Below, piece by piece: positions 25,456 through 37,700 of a stretch of DNA of 64,000 bases. The notes under the pieces were generated by a model. The model searched no databases. It saw only the letters and a list, made by a program, of their open reading frames with translations, and was not told the origin of the DNA. The stretch is from Mactromeris polynyma. Lineage: Eukaryota; Mollusca; Bivalvia; Venerida; Mactridae. The position numbers and the translations under genes are program-made. Location: positions 434,001-498,000 of the forward strand of contig JASFXZ010000053.1 in assembly GCA_032209605.1 (NCBI GenBank), in the 5' to 3' direction. Each line of letters opens with the position of its first letter. Position 1 is the stretch's first letter.

Positions 25456-27126
25456 GCTGATGAAAATAAGACTATGATTATAAAACCAATAAATGGTAGT
25501 AACTGCCGGAAACAGACAGAAACATTAAACCATACTCTGATAAAAGCATATTTAATTAAAGCTATTATAAATAACTAATTCATTTAACAATGCACGCCAC
25601 AGTGATGATTAAAACGTATGCAGCAATTTGTACAGACATATACTTACATCAATATTCATGCAAAACAAAGTGTCATATTTCTGCCACACAAATGCAATAT
25701 CGTCCATGTATTATGCATTTCCATTTCATTGTTCCAACTTTATGACGATGACAAGTTGATTTCTACTATCCCATGTGAGTTATAGTTGTAACACCGACAA
25801 ATAAATCATTTAGTGAAACTTTACCCCAGAGAGAAATGCATTGCGATAGATTGGAGTGTATTAAAGCGATATATACCCTAGACAATAGTCATATTTGCTT
25901 TTTAGAAATATTTTAGAAACTACATGTTATAGCAAGGTGATATGTACACTGTTTTATCGTTATAGCGTCCTTCAACGAATACTGCTATACTTTTGTAAAA
26001 CTATTGAAAAATAATGCAGTTATTTGAACTTTTGGAACAGTCAAATTGTACATGTTGGCCCAAGCGTTAATTTTGCAAAAGAAACACATGTATGCAAAGA
26101 TAATAATCAAATCTACCTTATGCTATCGATATTTAAAAGAACCACTAAAATAACAACAACAGAAACAAGGGGTGAGTACGGAAAATCTAGTTTATTATAT
26201 TTTTATTGATCTAACTTTGAAAGAAAAATGGACAGCATAAGCTAGTATACTTTATCTCCTTTCCAAAAAGACTTTTGATATTAAAAATTATTTAACAGAA
26301 TTTTGTGTGCATTTACCGGAATTTAAAACTTCAAAAGTAATTCTACATGTACAAATGTATTATGCAGTGTTAATCCATAAATGTGTATATTGATAAACTT
26401 GTCAAAAACATGGCGACTTCACCACCTTAATACATTTTGTATTGTGTATGTTGAATGGAGTGTTAAATATTTTTGTTAATGTTAATAGGAGTGAATAAAT
26501 ACCTTTGGTAAATGTTGATTGGAGTGTTAAATACATTTTGTTAATGTTGATAGGAGTGAATACATACATTTTGTATAATATGTAAATTGTATATGCATTG
26601 CATATTTCTACAAACTGTACAAATATATAAAACGATCAAACTAAAAAACCAAATATAAAATCTTATTAAAGCTTGTTTGATAAAGGCATATATTGTGTCT
26701 TCATTTCACAGCATAATAACAAAATTAATACAGGTGATTATCAATGGAAGCTATACACATCTGTGTAAGGGTTATAGAGTTAAAAAATTACATCTTTATT
26801 ACGTATTCGTGAAATTATGGCGTCACATACTAAGCGCCTGTTAGGAAGTGTCTTTGGTTGCTTAATTTTGATTTATTGAATTAATTAAACGAGCATGAAC
26901 AAGTTTATATGTTTTACGTATTTCGTTCGAAAAACAGAATAGTATTTAAAATATTATTTACTTTGGAGTCAAAGCGTTTCTGGCGTGACGTCAATTTATA
27001 CTTTACTTTTGCATTATTTTCTTAATATTTGAATTGCTATAAAAAAAGTAGACGTCCGATTTTAATATATTTAGTATTAAATGAAAGTAGAACGATATAC
27101 TTGTTAGAAACTGTAAAAAAACCGGA
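25456..27126. other. No supported gene
   Basis: AT-rich sequence between two arrays. A 61-codon plus-strand frame at 26024-26209 ends near a GTGAGT donor, but has no good acceptor or recognisable product. Small duplications occur near 26450-26570 (GTTAATGTTGATAGGAGTGA). Confidence 0.45.
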
Positions 27127-28310
27127 CGATTGTTGATCTTTACCGCAGGTTTTACATGTTGTTTTTATTACTGATTGTTGATCTTTACCGCAGGTTTTAC
27201 ATGTTGTGTTTAGTACTGATTGTTGATCTATACAGCAGGTTTTACATGTTGTGTTTATTACTGATTGTTGATCTCTATAGCAGGTTTTACATATTGTGTT
27301 TATTACTGATTGTTGATCTCTACAGCAGGTTTTACATGTTGTGTCTATTACTGATTGTTGATCTTTACAGCAGGTTTTACATGTTGTGTTTATTACTGAT
27401 TGTTGATCTTTACAGCAGGTTTTACATGTTGTGTCTATTACTGATTGTTGATCTCTACAGCAGGTTTTACATGTTGTGTCTATTACTGATTGTTGATCTT
27501 TACCGCATGTTTTACATGTAGTGTTAATGACTAATTGTTGATCTCTACAGCAGGTTTTACATGTTGTGGTTATTACTGATAGTTCATCTTTACAGCAGGT
27601 TTTACATGTTGTGTTAATTACTGATTGTTGATCTCTACAGCAGGTTTTACATGTTGTGTATACTACTGATTGTTGATCTCTACAGCAGGTTTTACATATT
27701 GTGTTTATTACTGATTGTTGATCTCTACAGCAGGTTTTACATGTTGTGTCTATTACTGATTGTTGATCTTTACAGCAGGTTTTACATGTTGTGTTTATTA
27801 CTGATTGTTGATCTTTACAGCAGGTTTTACATGTTGTGTCTATTACTGATTGTTGATCTCTACAGCAGGTTTTACATGTTGTGTCTATTACTGATTGTTG
27901 ATCTTTACCGCATGTTTTACATGTAGTGTTAATGACTAATTGTTGATCTCTACAGCAGGTTTTACATGTTGTGGTTATTACTGATAGTTCATCTTTACAG
28001 CAGGTTTTACATGTTGTGTTAATTACTGATTGTTGATCTCTACAGCAGGTTTTACATGTTGTGTATACTACTGATTGTTGATCTCTACAGCAGGTTTTAC
28101 ATGTGGTGGTTATTACTGATAGTTCATCTTTACAGCAGGTTTTACATGTTGTGTTAATTACTGATTGTTCATCTCTACAGCAGGTTTTACATGTTGTGTT
28201 TATTACTGATTGTTGATCTTTACAGCAGGTTTTAAATATTGTGTTAATAACTAAATGTTGATCTATACGGCATGTCCTACATGTTGTGTTTATAACTGAT
28301 TGTTGACCTT
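27127..28310. repeat. 45-bp minisatellite at the 3' end of the surface-protein gene
   Basis: About 26 units of TGATTGTTGATCT(T/C)TACAGC then AGGTTTTACATGTTGTGT. The variant TACCGCATGT recurs at 27501 and 27906, showing a 405-bp (9-unit) higher-order copy. Period 45 creates false frames of 121 and 91 codons on the plus strand. On the minus strand many units contain AATAAA. Confidence 0.9.
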
Positions 28311-28580
28311 TTGTTATGCTGTTGTTTTTACTTAATGCATCAGTTTATATTGAAATTAACTTGTTTTAATTACTGTTAATTTGAATTGAGATCGACATCT
28401 GCCAAAAAACACATTCAAATAGTACTTAGAGTACTTTAAATTATTAACTTTAGAACGGTCGTAAACAAAATGTGAATTGGTCAGCCAATGAAAAAACTGT
28501 TACGGAAATATTGGGAAATAGACATACTGTACATAATAACTGTATTCTCAGTTAATTTTGAATCGACAATTTTGGTATTA

Positions 28581-28754
28581 TTACTGTCCACAAGCCTGTC
28601 GTAAATTGTGAATCATTGTTTTCAGATCTCTCCGAAGGTTGTTAATGTCCAGCAGCAGCAGCATACCAAACATCACACACAACCACACCACGCATACAAT
28701 CCCTACTGCTTTGACTTCAAATCTGTCATCCGAGGCGCTGGTCAGTCGACGAAT
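28581..28754 (-). CDS. Exon 17: transmembrane helix, short tail and stop
   Basis: Acceptor GCATTTCAG, then IRRLTSASDDRFEVK, a hydrophobic helix AVGIVCVVWLCVMFGMLLLL, and a tail DINNLRRDLKTMIHNLRQ ending ACGQ and TAA at 28583-28581. Type I topology is expected: stem outside, about 20 basic and polar residues inside, with no signalling motif visible. The 3' UTR probably runs into the 45-bp array, whose minus strand contains AATAAA in many units. Confidence 0.75.
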   Translation of the reverse strand: MRRLTSASDDRFEVKAVGIVCVVWLCVMFGMLLLLDINNLRRDLKTMIHNLRQACGQ

Positions 28755-31700
28755 CTGAAATGCATTCAGCTTTTATATTTGAAATATATATTTTTTTATC
28801 GAATATTCCAATCTTCCGGATATTTCCGATAATTTCCGTGTATTTCCGGCTTATACAATCGGAATACTACAGATCAAATGAGTTCATTGAGGATTATAAC
28901 GTAAACAATGTTTCGTTTAGATTTCTGAATTACGTAAATTTATCACGAACGAGAAATAACAGAGACTCTCAGACATAGTTTACACGAGAGGAGATGTCGA
29001 ACTGGTAAATATATGACCAAAAAAATGGTCGGCGCAATTTGAAGGTTAATATTTGTTGTGCGACATAAAAAAATGCCGATATGTTACGATAGCTGGTCAT
29101 TCCAGATTCAAAAAGGATTTTGGTAAATTCATCGAAATTCCGTGGATTTCGGTAAGGTAACACACCCCGTTATCGAAAGGTTAACCAATCCACGACAAGG
29201 TTACAAACGTTGTTCGGTTGAAGAGAAGTTGGTATAGTGGTTAAAGTAAGATTTGATTGGTTTACACAACACTGATATGCCAATAGCGAAGCTTTGTTAG
29301 TATGGCTGCGCCGAAACACTTTAAACTGTACCTGTTTGCTTAATTTGTTTTTATCCAATATAAGTTTCTCATGTAGAGCTTTAACTCGTTCTCGTATTTT
29401 ATCCTCAGAAAGTTCTGTTGGAGTTTTCCATGCACAAGGACAAACACATTGCTGTAGGCATTCTCCATCCTCTGTTTCTAAAACAACATATTTTCTTTAT
29501 TTTCCAAGGAAAATCTTTCTACATTTGTTCTTTATTTCCGAGAAATGTTCAAATTAATATATTCAATTATCAGAGCAGGACTGTTAAAGAATTCACGTGT
29601 GGAAGACACGCAACATGCTATGCAGTGGTTAATACAGAATATGTGTTTGAAATATAATTGTTTTTTGCACGTTTTCCTTATTTCCGAGGAAACTTTTTCT
29701 CCCATTTTTATTGCTTAGAAATGCTTACCGGGCCGAATAGATAATGCAATCACCAGAGCAGCAGGTCTAGGTCTACTTATTAAAGAATACATGCTATGCA
29801 TTGGTCAACATAAATTATGTATTTGAAAATTAAATGTCTACGTTACAAAACTGGTGATGAATGATATTATAAACAAAGATTAAAAACATAGTCAGTGCTG
29901 TTTTATAAGGCTTGAGCAAAACCAAAAAATGACCAAATAGTTACGCCCTCCCCCATAAAACCAAATCCTGGATCCGCCCCTGACACTATATATTTTTTAT
30001 TAATACAAAGTTTCAGTATACGTAAATGTATATTGTTTGATTGCTCAGTAAACATGAATTGCAATTATCATAAGCATAAAGGTTATGAGACTTACTCTAC
30101 GACTTTATACATCATTTTATGCCATAAAAACGTGAAACTGTCATTTACAGCGAAATCAAGAACGTCATAATTTCACTATTCATGATAAATGTGAATAGGA
30201 CGAAAAGGGATAACTCGAATCTTATCTAGTTGACCACTTATTATATGACTTAATAAGTCAAATTCGCAAACCATAACTAGAAAACCAGTTGTATAAATCT
30301 ATTTATAGATAACTGGCACCACGAATCTTATCTAGTTAACTACTTATTATGTTACATATTAAGTGAAATTCGCAAACCATAACTAGATAACGCGCTAGTA
30401 TAATACATCATAAAAAGGTAAGAGGTGGCAGTTCTGGGCGTTTTCAAGCCTATTTCTAGTCTTATGATATTTATCTGACCGAAAATGTATCACGAATATT
30501 AACTAGATAGCTAGATAATTATTGCAATAATTAAGTGGTTAACACGAAACAATTCGCGAACGCTATCATGCTAACTGGTGAAAGTAATATGCCACCATAG
30601 AAATGTTCGTGAAAAGTCTCAGATTAAAAATTTCAGAAACAATTTAATTTTTGTAGCACAAAATAATCAGTTTGTTTACATCTAAAATTATGTGTTTATG
30701 CTTCACTCTTATTTGTTTACATGTTGATGAACCTGACAAATCCTAACTCATCAACCCACTGGCATTTCTTTCATAAATGGTATTTTCAATATGTTAATTT
30801 TCGATATCAATGATCACGTTCATTCAACTTTGACATAAAAACAGGTTTAATTGAAAACTCACCAATGGTATTTCGAACAAGTGTACAAAAAGACTCTGTG
30901 TAAAGAAAGCAGGAGGACAACTACAGAGGAACACAATATCTGACATAAATGTATTATCTACGGGACATAGTCAGTTTATATTTCGCGGTCTGAGTTACCT
31001 ACCATTAGGGGATTGTTTCGGAGCTAGATTTGTTACAATCTCTGGTGCCAAACTGTCCAGTTTATCAGTATCAAAAGTGTTCATGACCGTGTCTAAATCC
31101 AGTGACTTGACATTTAATCTATCGTGCCCAAACGATATGTTTCCAGGTAGTGGATCTGTTTCCGGGAATTGTATCGGACAGAAAGTCACTGAAATAACAA
31201 TAATTGTACAGTCTTGATTTTGACCTACATTTTAAACCAACCAAATGTTGTGTAATTACGAAGCGCGTTGTTTTAATATGCAACAAATTAGACGATTTGA
31301 TTGGTTCCTATTTGAAGCGGAGAGGCATGAAACGGGGTGTATCGTAAATAATTCACCTATTTGTCAAAATTTAATGCAAGAAAAAACGTATTAAGGAGAA
31401 TTTATTTGTTAGTTTTACTACCAAAAATTATCATGATATTTTTCCAATTTCAATAATATATCGTTGAAAGACATTTCTTTTTCCGCAGCGTACCTCTCTG
31501 TCAAAATAGGACGATTCTTGTTACGATTTTTTTATTTAATCTGAATAGAACATTGCGCAATTTGTCGATGTTTAAAGAAAAACTGAGCACAGTACACGAG
31601 AAATATTTGGCTAGCGTAAAAAATTATTCATAGTTTTCGATGTAAAATTCCACTACTGTGTTTGAAATAAATTTCTATTTCACATACTTCAAAAAATCAT

Positions 31701-34700
31701 TTCATCCATGCCGTTTATCTTTTTTAAAGATATTTCTTGTTTCAAAAATATATCTGCGTAACTTCGTAAATATGAATTATATATTCTGTTATGTTTCTAA
31801 TTTGATGCAATATAATTTGTATAAACAGTATATATATATAATTTTCAAACGCAGATATTTAATATTGGTAATATTTCGATAGAAAACAAACACTGACCTC
31901 CAATGTACCGGACACAGTCAAAATGTATACATTCTAATGTGTATTGTTGCAGATTTAATACACAATTCATGAACGTTCTGTTTAAATTACAAATAAGCTA
32001 TTTCACGATGAAACCTGACCTGTGTTCAGTTACGGCGAACAGTCGCAAACGTTTGGTAGTGTATCCCTTGCCCATCGTATCAAAATGCCTGCACATGGGG
32101 AACCAAATTGCATAACGTTACGAAACATTAAGAACCTATAGCCTCAAATACTTTTACTGAACGCAGGGCTGTATCAGTGACCAAAATCGATATTCAGGGG
32201 TTTAACATTTTCTAACAGATACATTTTCTAGTTTCATTGTTGAACCAAAACAATTGAAATCTTACGTTTACCTTTCTTTTTAAATAGAAATTATAATATC
32301 AAGACACAATGCCAAAGTAAACTACACAACGATGGCGTCGCGAGATAAACTCGTAAATCAATCGTACATTAGATTCTTAAAACATAATTTGCTTTTAAAA
32401 TTGAAAATAAATTGTACAACACTAAAATAACAATTCCACATTCATTTAATATAATAAATCAAAACAAGAGCTGTCACTGTAAGTGACGAATGTCCCCGAA
32501 GTGGTATTCTAAGAAGGATGGAATGATAAAAAATAAGTGAAGGAACTGATGATTTAATGTGGCTTGACCTTTGAGGTAGGGACGTGTGTCTTGCACGTGA
32601 CATATCGGCTGAATACGCCGAACACATGTGCCAAGTTATTTTAATATCCATCAGTACATGATAAAATTACAGCCCGGACACGGCCACCTATACTCTAGAT
32701 GCGTGTATACATCATTCTATAATGATCAAACTCTAAATGTGGCCTTGATCTTTAAGGCAGGAACATGGGTCTTCCACGCGACATGTTGCCTTTATATGCC
32801 GACCGCATGTGTCAAGTTGAATGACAAACTTTCAGCCCGGACACGACCACCTATACTCTTTGTGCATATATATATATATGCAGTAATCCATAATGATCAA
32901 ACTATAAGTGTGACATTGACCTTTGACGTAGGGACATGGGTTTTGCACGCGACACGTCGCCTTTATATGCCAACGCATGTGTCAAGGTATTTGTAAATTC
33001 CGTCAGGACTTGACAAAGTTACAGCCCGGACAATCAAGACAGACGCGCGGAGGGTAGGTGCGATTTTAATATGCCACCATCGGGGTGGGGGATGGTGGTG
33101 GGAGCATAATTAAAGCCTCCATACCCCTTCAGTTAAAGCACTTAGTTTGTGACGTCAAAACTTTCATCGGGAAATATTCGACGTCATAACCGCCCTCACT
33201 TTTACATTGATAGCAACGGAAGCATTCAAAGCATTCCAAACGGCAATATTTTAAATATTCAACACATTCAAATGTACTCGCATTCATTTTGGCCAGATAG
33301 GTCCACCAATGTGCCATTCAATCCATAGCAACTTTCGTCGTGATTCAGTCCGCCAGTTTCGTTCAGAGTGCAAATCTGAAAATTTAACATTTGTGTAGAC
33401 AAATGCTTACAAAATACACATTGCCATGTCGCAGAACAGGACCTGTATTCATAAAGATTCCACAAAACTTAACTCAGCTGAGTTTTCACTAAATTAAATA
33501 TTTATGGACTTCATACATTAGCAAAATTCAGGACACGGTAGCCATTGTTCCAGGTTTCAGTTATACGTGTCTCATTTACGACTACACAATAAATGGCACT
33601 CCACATAGCTAGTAAGAGAAACATTTGCGTTCAAAGGCGCACTGTGCGGATTTATCAAGTGTGGCAACGTACGTCATCATCATGTGCGCGCGAAGCATCC
33701 TTATGTGTTAATTAAGACGAAAAACACCAACCATTCATGATTGCAACATGTGAATATATCAAGCTAGCTGGGAATTGCTGTCGTTTTACAAGTTTCTTAG
33801 TGTGTTTAACTGAATAATCTAATAAAATTTAATTTGCATGTATATGATACTGACATGACCGAAATATACGTGTAAATACAATTATTTGAAATGTGCAGGA
33901 ACGGTAAATCAGTTAATCAAACTTCTCGCAGCAGTTACTTTCCATTGGAATTTAAAAGCAATTCTCGGTACCAATCAACTTTCTGCGCGGCTGTTAGAAC
34001 ATTTTATAGAATAAGTTTGTAACTAATTTACATGTATATTCCTTTTTTTATTTACTTGAGAATGGTAGTAAACAACCCGTGTGGTTGGTAGCCAATGAAA
34101 AATGTTTGTTTTGTTAAATATTGACCAATAGAAATAGCGTATTCTCAACTAATTTTAAATCGACGGTATGTAAATATAATACCTTATTGATGTCGATGTA
34201 CATTGTACGACTTGGTATCGCCATTACGCCGTGTTGAATGGTCGAGTACAGAACTTCCATAACTGTTAATTTGAATACTGGGCCATCTAACGATGTTGCT
34301 CCAGTTATGTCGACATCGGTTTCGTGACTGTTTGAGTAAATGTAATACACCATAGATAAGTGACTAGTGTCTAATATTAAAAGAAAAACAGCAAAATGGA
34401 CATGACTTGTTCACAGTTAGCAAGTCGAAAATGTCATTTGTTATTTATACTTTGAACATTTGTTTACCTGCCCAGACTGTTTATGCAGTAAGGCGAGACA
34501 TTGCACTAAGACTTTTCTTTGTTACTCTGTAACTTAATTATATTGCAAAGTCTGATTTCCTGGAAATAGCTTCTGCTTCGGTTAAAACCAAAATTTGCAC
34601 TTATAGGGAACATAATGAGTGTCTCATCAAATTTTAGAACAAATTGACCGACAGACCTAACATCGAATTGTGGTCAGTTGGTCAGTTACGATGGCCTTAT

Positions 34701-37700
34701 TGATCATATTTTATAACACAAAACATATGTACTCACATTACACTTAAACTGTTATCGGAAATTGTCTCATTCGCGTCTTGATCTCCATATTGATCTATCG
34801 GCGGGATAACTGTATTGGAACGGAACCCATTGTTTTTAAGCAACAAATGAACTTGGATCGGCTTTGTAGCAATTATTTTATACACCTACAATATTATAAT
34901 TTCTGTCTTAAATTACAACATAGGTAGGCCCATACAACATAACAGATATATTTTATTCAACATAGTATGTGCATGCACATGGATTATAACTATAAGTGCA
35001 TGATAGTACATAAATATGGTTAATCAATATTTATTATACACTATATTAATAAACAGAATATAGCTCTATATCAACGAATATTTAATGTTAATTAATAAAT
35101 TAAGATAATTAGAACATCCATATAACATCATGTAAAGGAAAACACGGAAAAGGGAAACAAATCTATTTTTTCCTTATTGGTCCTTTATTTGTTAACATTT
35201 CTAAAAATAACACTTAAGGCATGTAACATTGTAATTATAGCATAGTAGAAACAAGAAATATCTTGAAAAAAAGATGGTCGGCGCAATTTGAATTTTAAGA
35301 TGTGTTGTGCGAGATAAAAAAAATGCAGAGATGTTACGATTGCTGGTCACTCCAGATCCAAAATGGATATCGGTAAATTCACCGAAATTCAGGAGATTTC
35401 GGTATGTGCACACCCCGAGTCAAAAGGTTAACCAATCCGCATCAAGGTTACAAACATAGTTCGGTTGAAGAGATGTTGGTTTAGTGATTAACGTAATATT
35501 TGATTGGATAACACAACACTGATATGTAAATAGCAAAGCCATATTAGTACGGCTGTGCTCACAAGTCAGACATTTGAAAGAGAGATTTAGTTGTTACAGG
35601 GAACGCCACATACATAAGACAATGCCTCCACACACAGACCCCAGGGAAACAACAGTATACAAAACATGAGCAACTGAGGAGGTGCAAGGGTAAACATGTA
35701 TGGGGAAAGGAGTGCAAGAAATGGTCTGGCCGACCATCAACACTACTCTGGAGAATTAAAGAGGACACCAAGGGAGAAAAAAGTTTAATGGATGTAATAC
35801 ACCACCGAACAAGCCAAGAAGCTAATCATATGCCGAAAGGGGGTAGTAAATAACATGCATATTATATCATGTAAAGGAACTGCACATAGGGACAGGGGAG
35901 TTTCTAACATACTTCTAAAACGTGCCAACCTTGGAACTGTCAGTAAAAATACTGGATATTCAAATCGATTTAACAGCTAGCTGTGAGATCAAACAATAAA
36001 ATATGCTAGTTAATCACATAGTTAACAAAGAAAAAATATCTCGACAACATTTTCAAGATAATTAGCTGGCTAAATGCATTCAGAAATATGCCACAATACA
36101 TATATATTGACATCAAACTTATGGAATGTTCTGTATTTTGTTTCTTGCAATACTTCACATTCAGGTAGACCTTGTTCATTTGTAATTGTTTCCAGCTTGT
36201 ATATGTATTGGGTATGTATACATGGATGACAGGAACGACAGTTTATACGTCAGAGTAGATTATGAAGTTTTATACCTTATCATTGTCCAATGTGTGCCCG
36301 TCAGACGATTGCAGTACGACATCATCTACCGTTATTTCTGTATCTGGCTCGGTTCTAACAATTTCAATATCTGCTGGTAGCAGAGTTTGTGTTAGTGGAG
36401 GGATAAAATATTTCTTTCCCAACGTTTCTTTAGGTGGAATCTGTACGTATTCTCTCGGATATCCACAAAACACTACCACAGGATAATCGGCTTGTAGTAA
36501 GTGGTACTCTCCCAGTGCTGAGAACAAAATGTTTAACGTCTTGTTATTGTATTGTATTTCAAAACTCAAAGTAAAACAACTTATGTTCTATCGAGTGGCT
36601 ACTATCAAGTTTCTGGTCATAAACAAAAGCGCCTTATTTCTTTCGAGTGGCTTATATCAAATTTCTGGTCATTAACAAAAATGCCACTCAGGCTTATATC
36701 AAATTCAAGGCATAAACAAAAATGCCCTATTTTATTCGAGTGGCTTATATCAAATTCTAGTCTTTAACAAAAGCGCCTTATTTCAATCGAGTGGCTTTTA
36801 TCAAATTCTAGTCATTGACAAAACTGTCTTATTTCTTTCATGGCTAATATAAAATTTCGGACCATAAACAAATATATATCGTGTTACATGTCGTTTTATG
36901 ACAATTTACGTACCCTTATAGTCACTGTATGTTATATATGCCGGACTTCTTTTGCTTGCTTGTTTGCTGATACCACTTAGTTGTGCGCTCCATTTTATTG
37001 CATACACCTCACAGACGACTGGTTTACGAAAGGAATATAGAAATATGTACTTGAAATATAATACATGAAAGTAATAACGTACGGAAGTTAGGGCTGACCA
37101 CTTCAATATTTGACTTTGTTTTAACAAATAACTCAATTTGACACCAACAGGAAATAAAAAACCAGGAAGACCTCGCACCATCTAGTGAAGAAGTGTTGAA
37201 GACCGCGAATTCACGCATTCAATTTAACGAATTCACGCATTCAATTTAACGAATTCACGAATTCAATTTAACAAATTCACGAATTTAATTTAACGCATTC
37301 ACGAATTCAATTTAACGAATTCACGAATTCAATTTAACGAATTCACGAATTCAATTTAACGAATTCACGAATTCAATTTAACGAATTCACGAATTCAATT
37401 TAACGAATTCACGAATTCAATTTCACGAATTCACGAATTCAATTTAACGAATTCACGAATTCAATTTAACGAATTCACGAATTCAATTTAACGAATTCAC
37501 GAATTCAATTCAACGAATTCATGAATTCAATTTAACGAATTCATGATTCAATTTAACGAATTCACGAATTCAATTTAACGAATTCTCGAATTCAATTTAA
37601 CGTATTCTCGAATTCAATTTAACGAATTGTCGAATTTATCTTCCATGAAGTTGAAATCATGAATTCTTGAAGGTGAAATCGTGAACTCGTGAACTCGTGA

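Noticed and set aside
27156..27926. Plus-strand frames LLIVDLYSRFYM as a leucine-rich repeat protein
   Set aside because: A pure translation of the 45-bp array; stops occur wherever a unit varies, and there is no start context or splice evidence.
30863..30939. Possible hydrophobic exon between exons 15 and 16 (acceptor TGTCAG, donor GTGAGT)
   Set aside because: It leaves phase 0, while exon 16 needs phase 1, and exons 15 and 16 join correctly without it.
31418..31493. Candidate exon reading RYAAEKEMSFNDILLKLEKY
   Set aside because: It would leave phase 2, which exon 15 cannot accept, and its donor is weak.
31898..31933. 36-nt candidate exon reading CIHFDCVRYIG before exon 15
   Set aside because: It needs phase 1 entry, but exon 14 offers phase 2 or a stop; the acceptor has a poor pyrimidine tract.
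36552..36767. 71-codon plus-strand frame
   Set aside because: Translation of the 53-bp tandem repeat, antisense to an intron.
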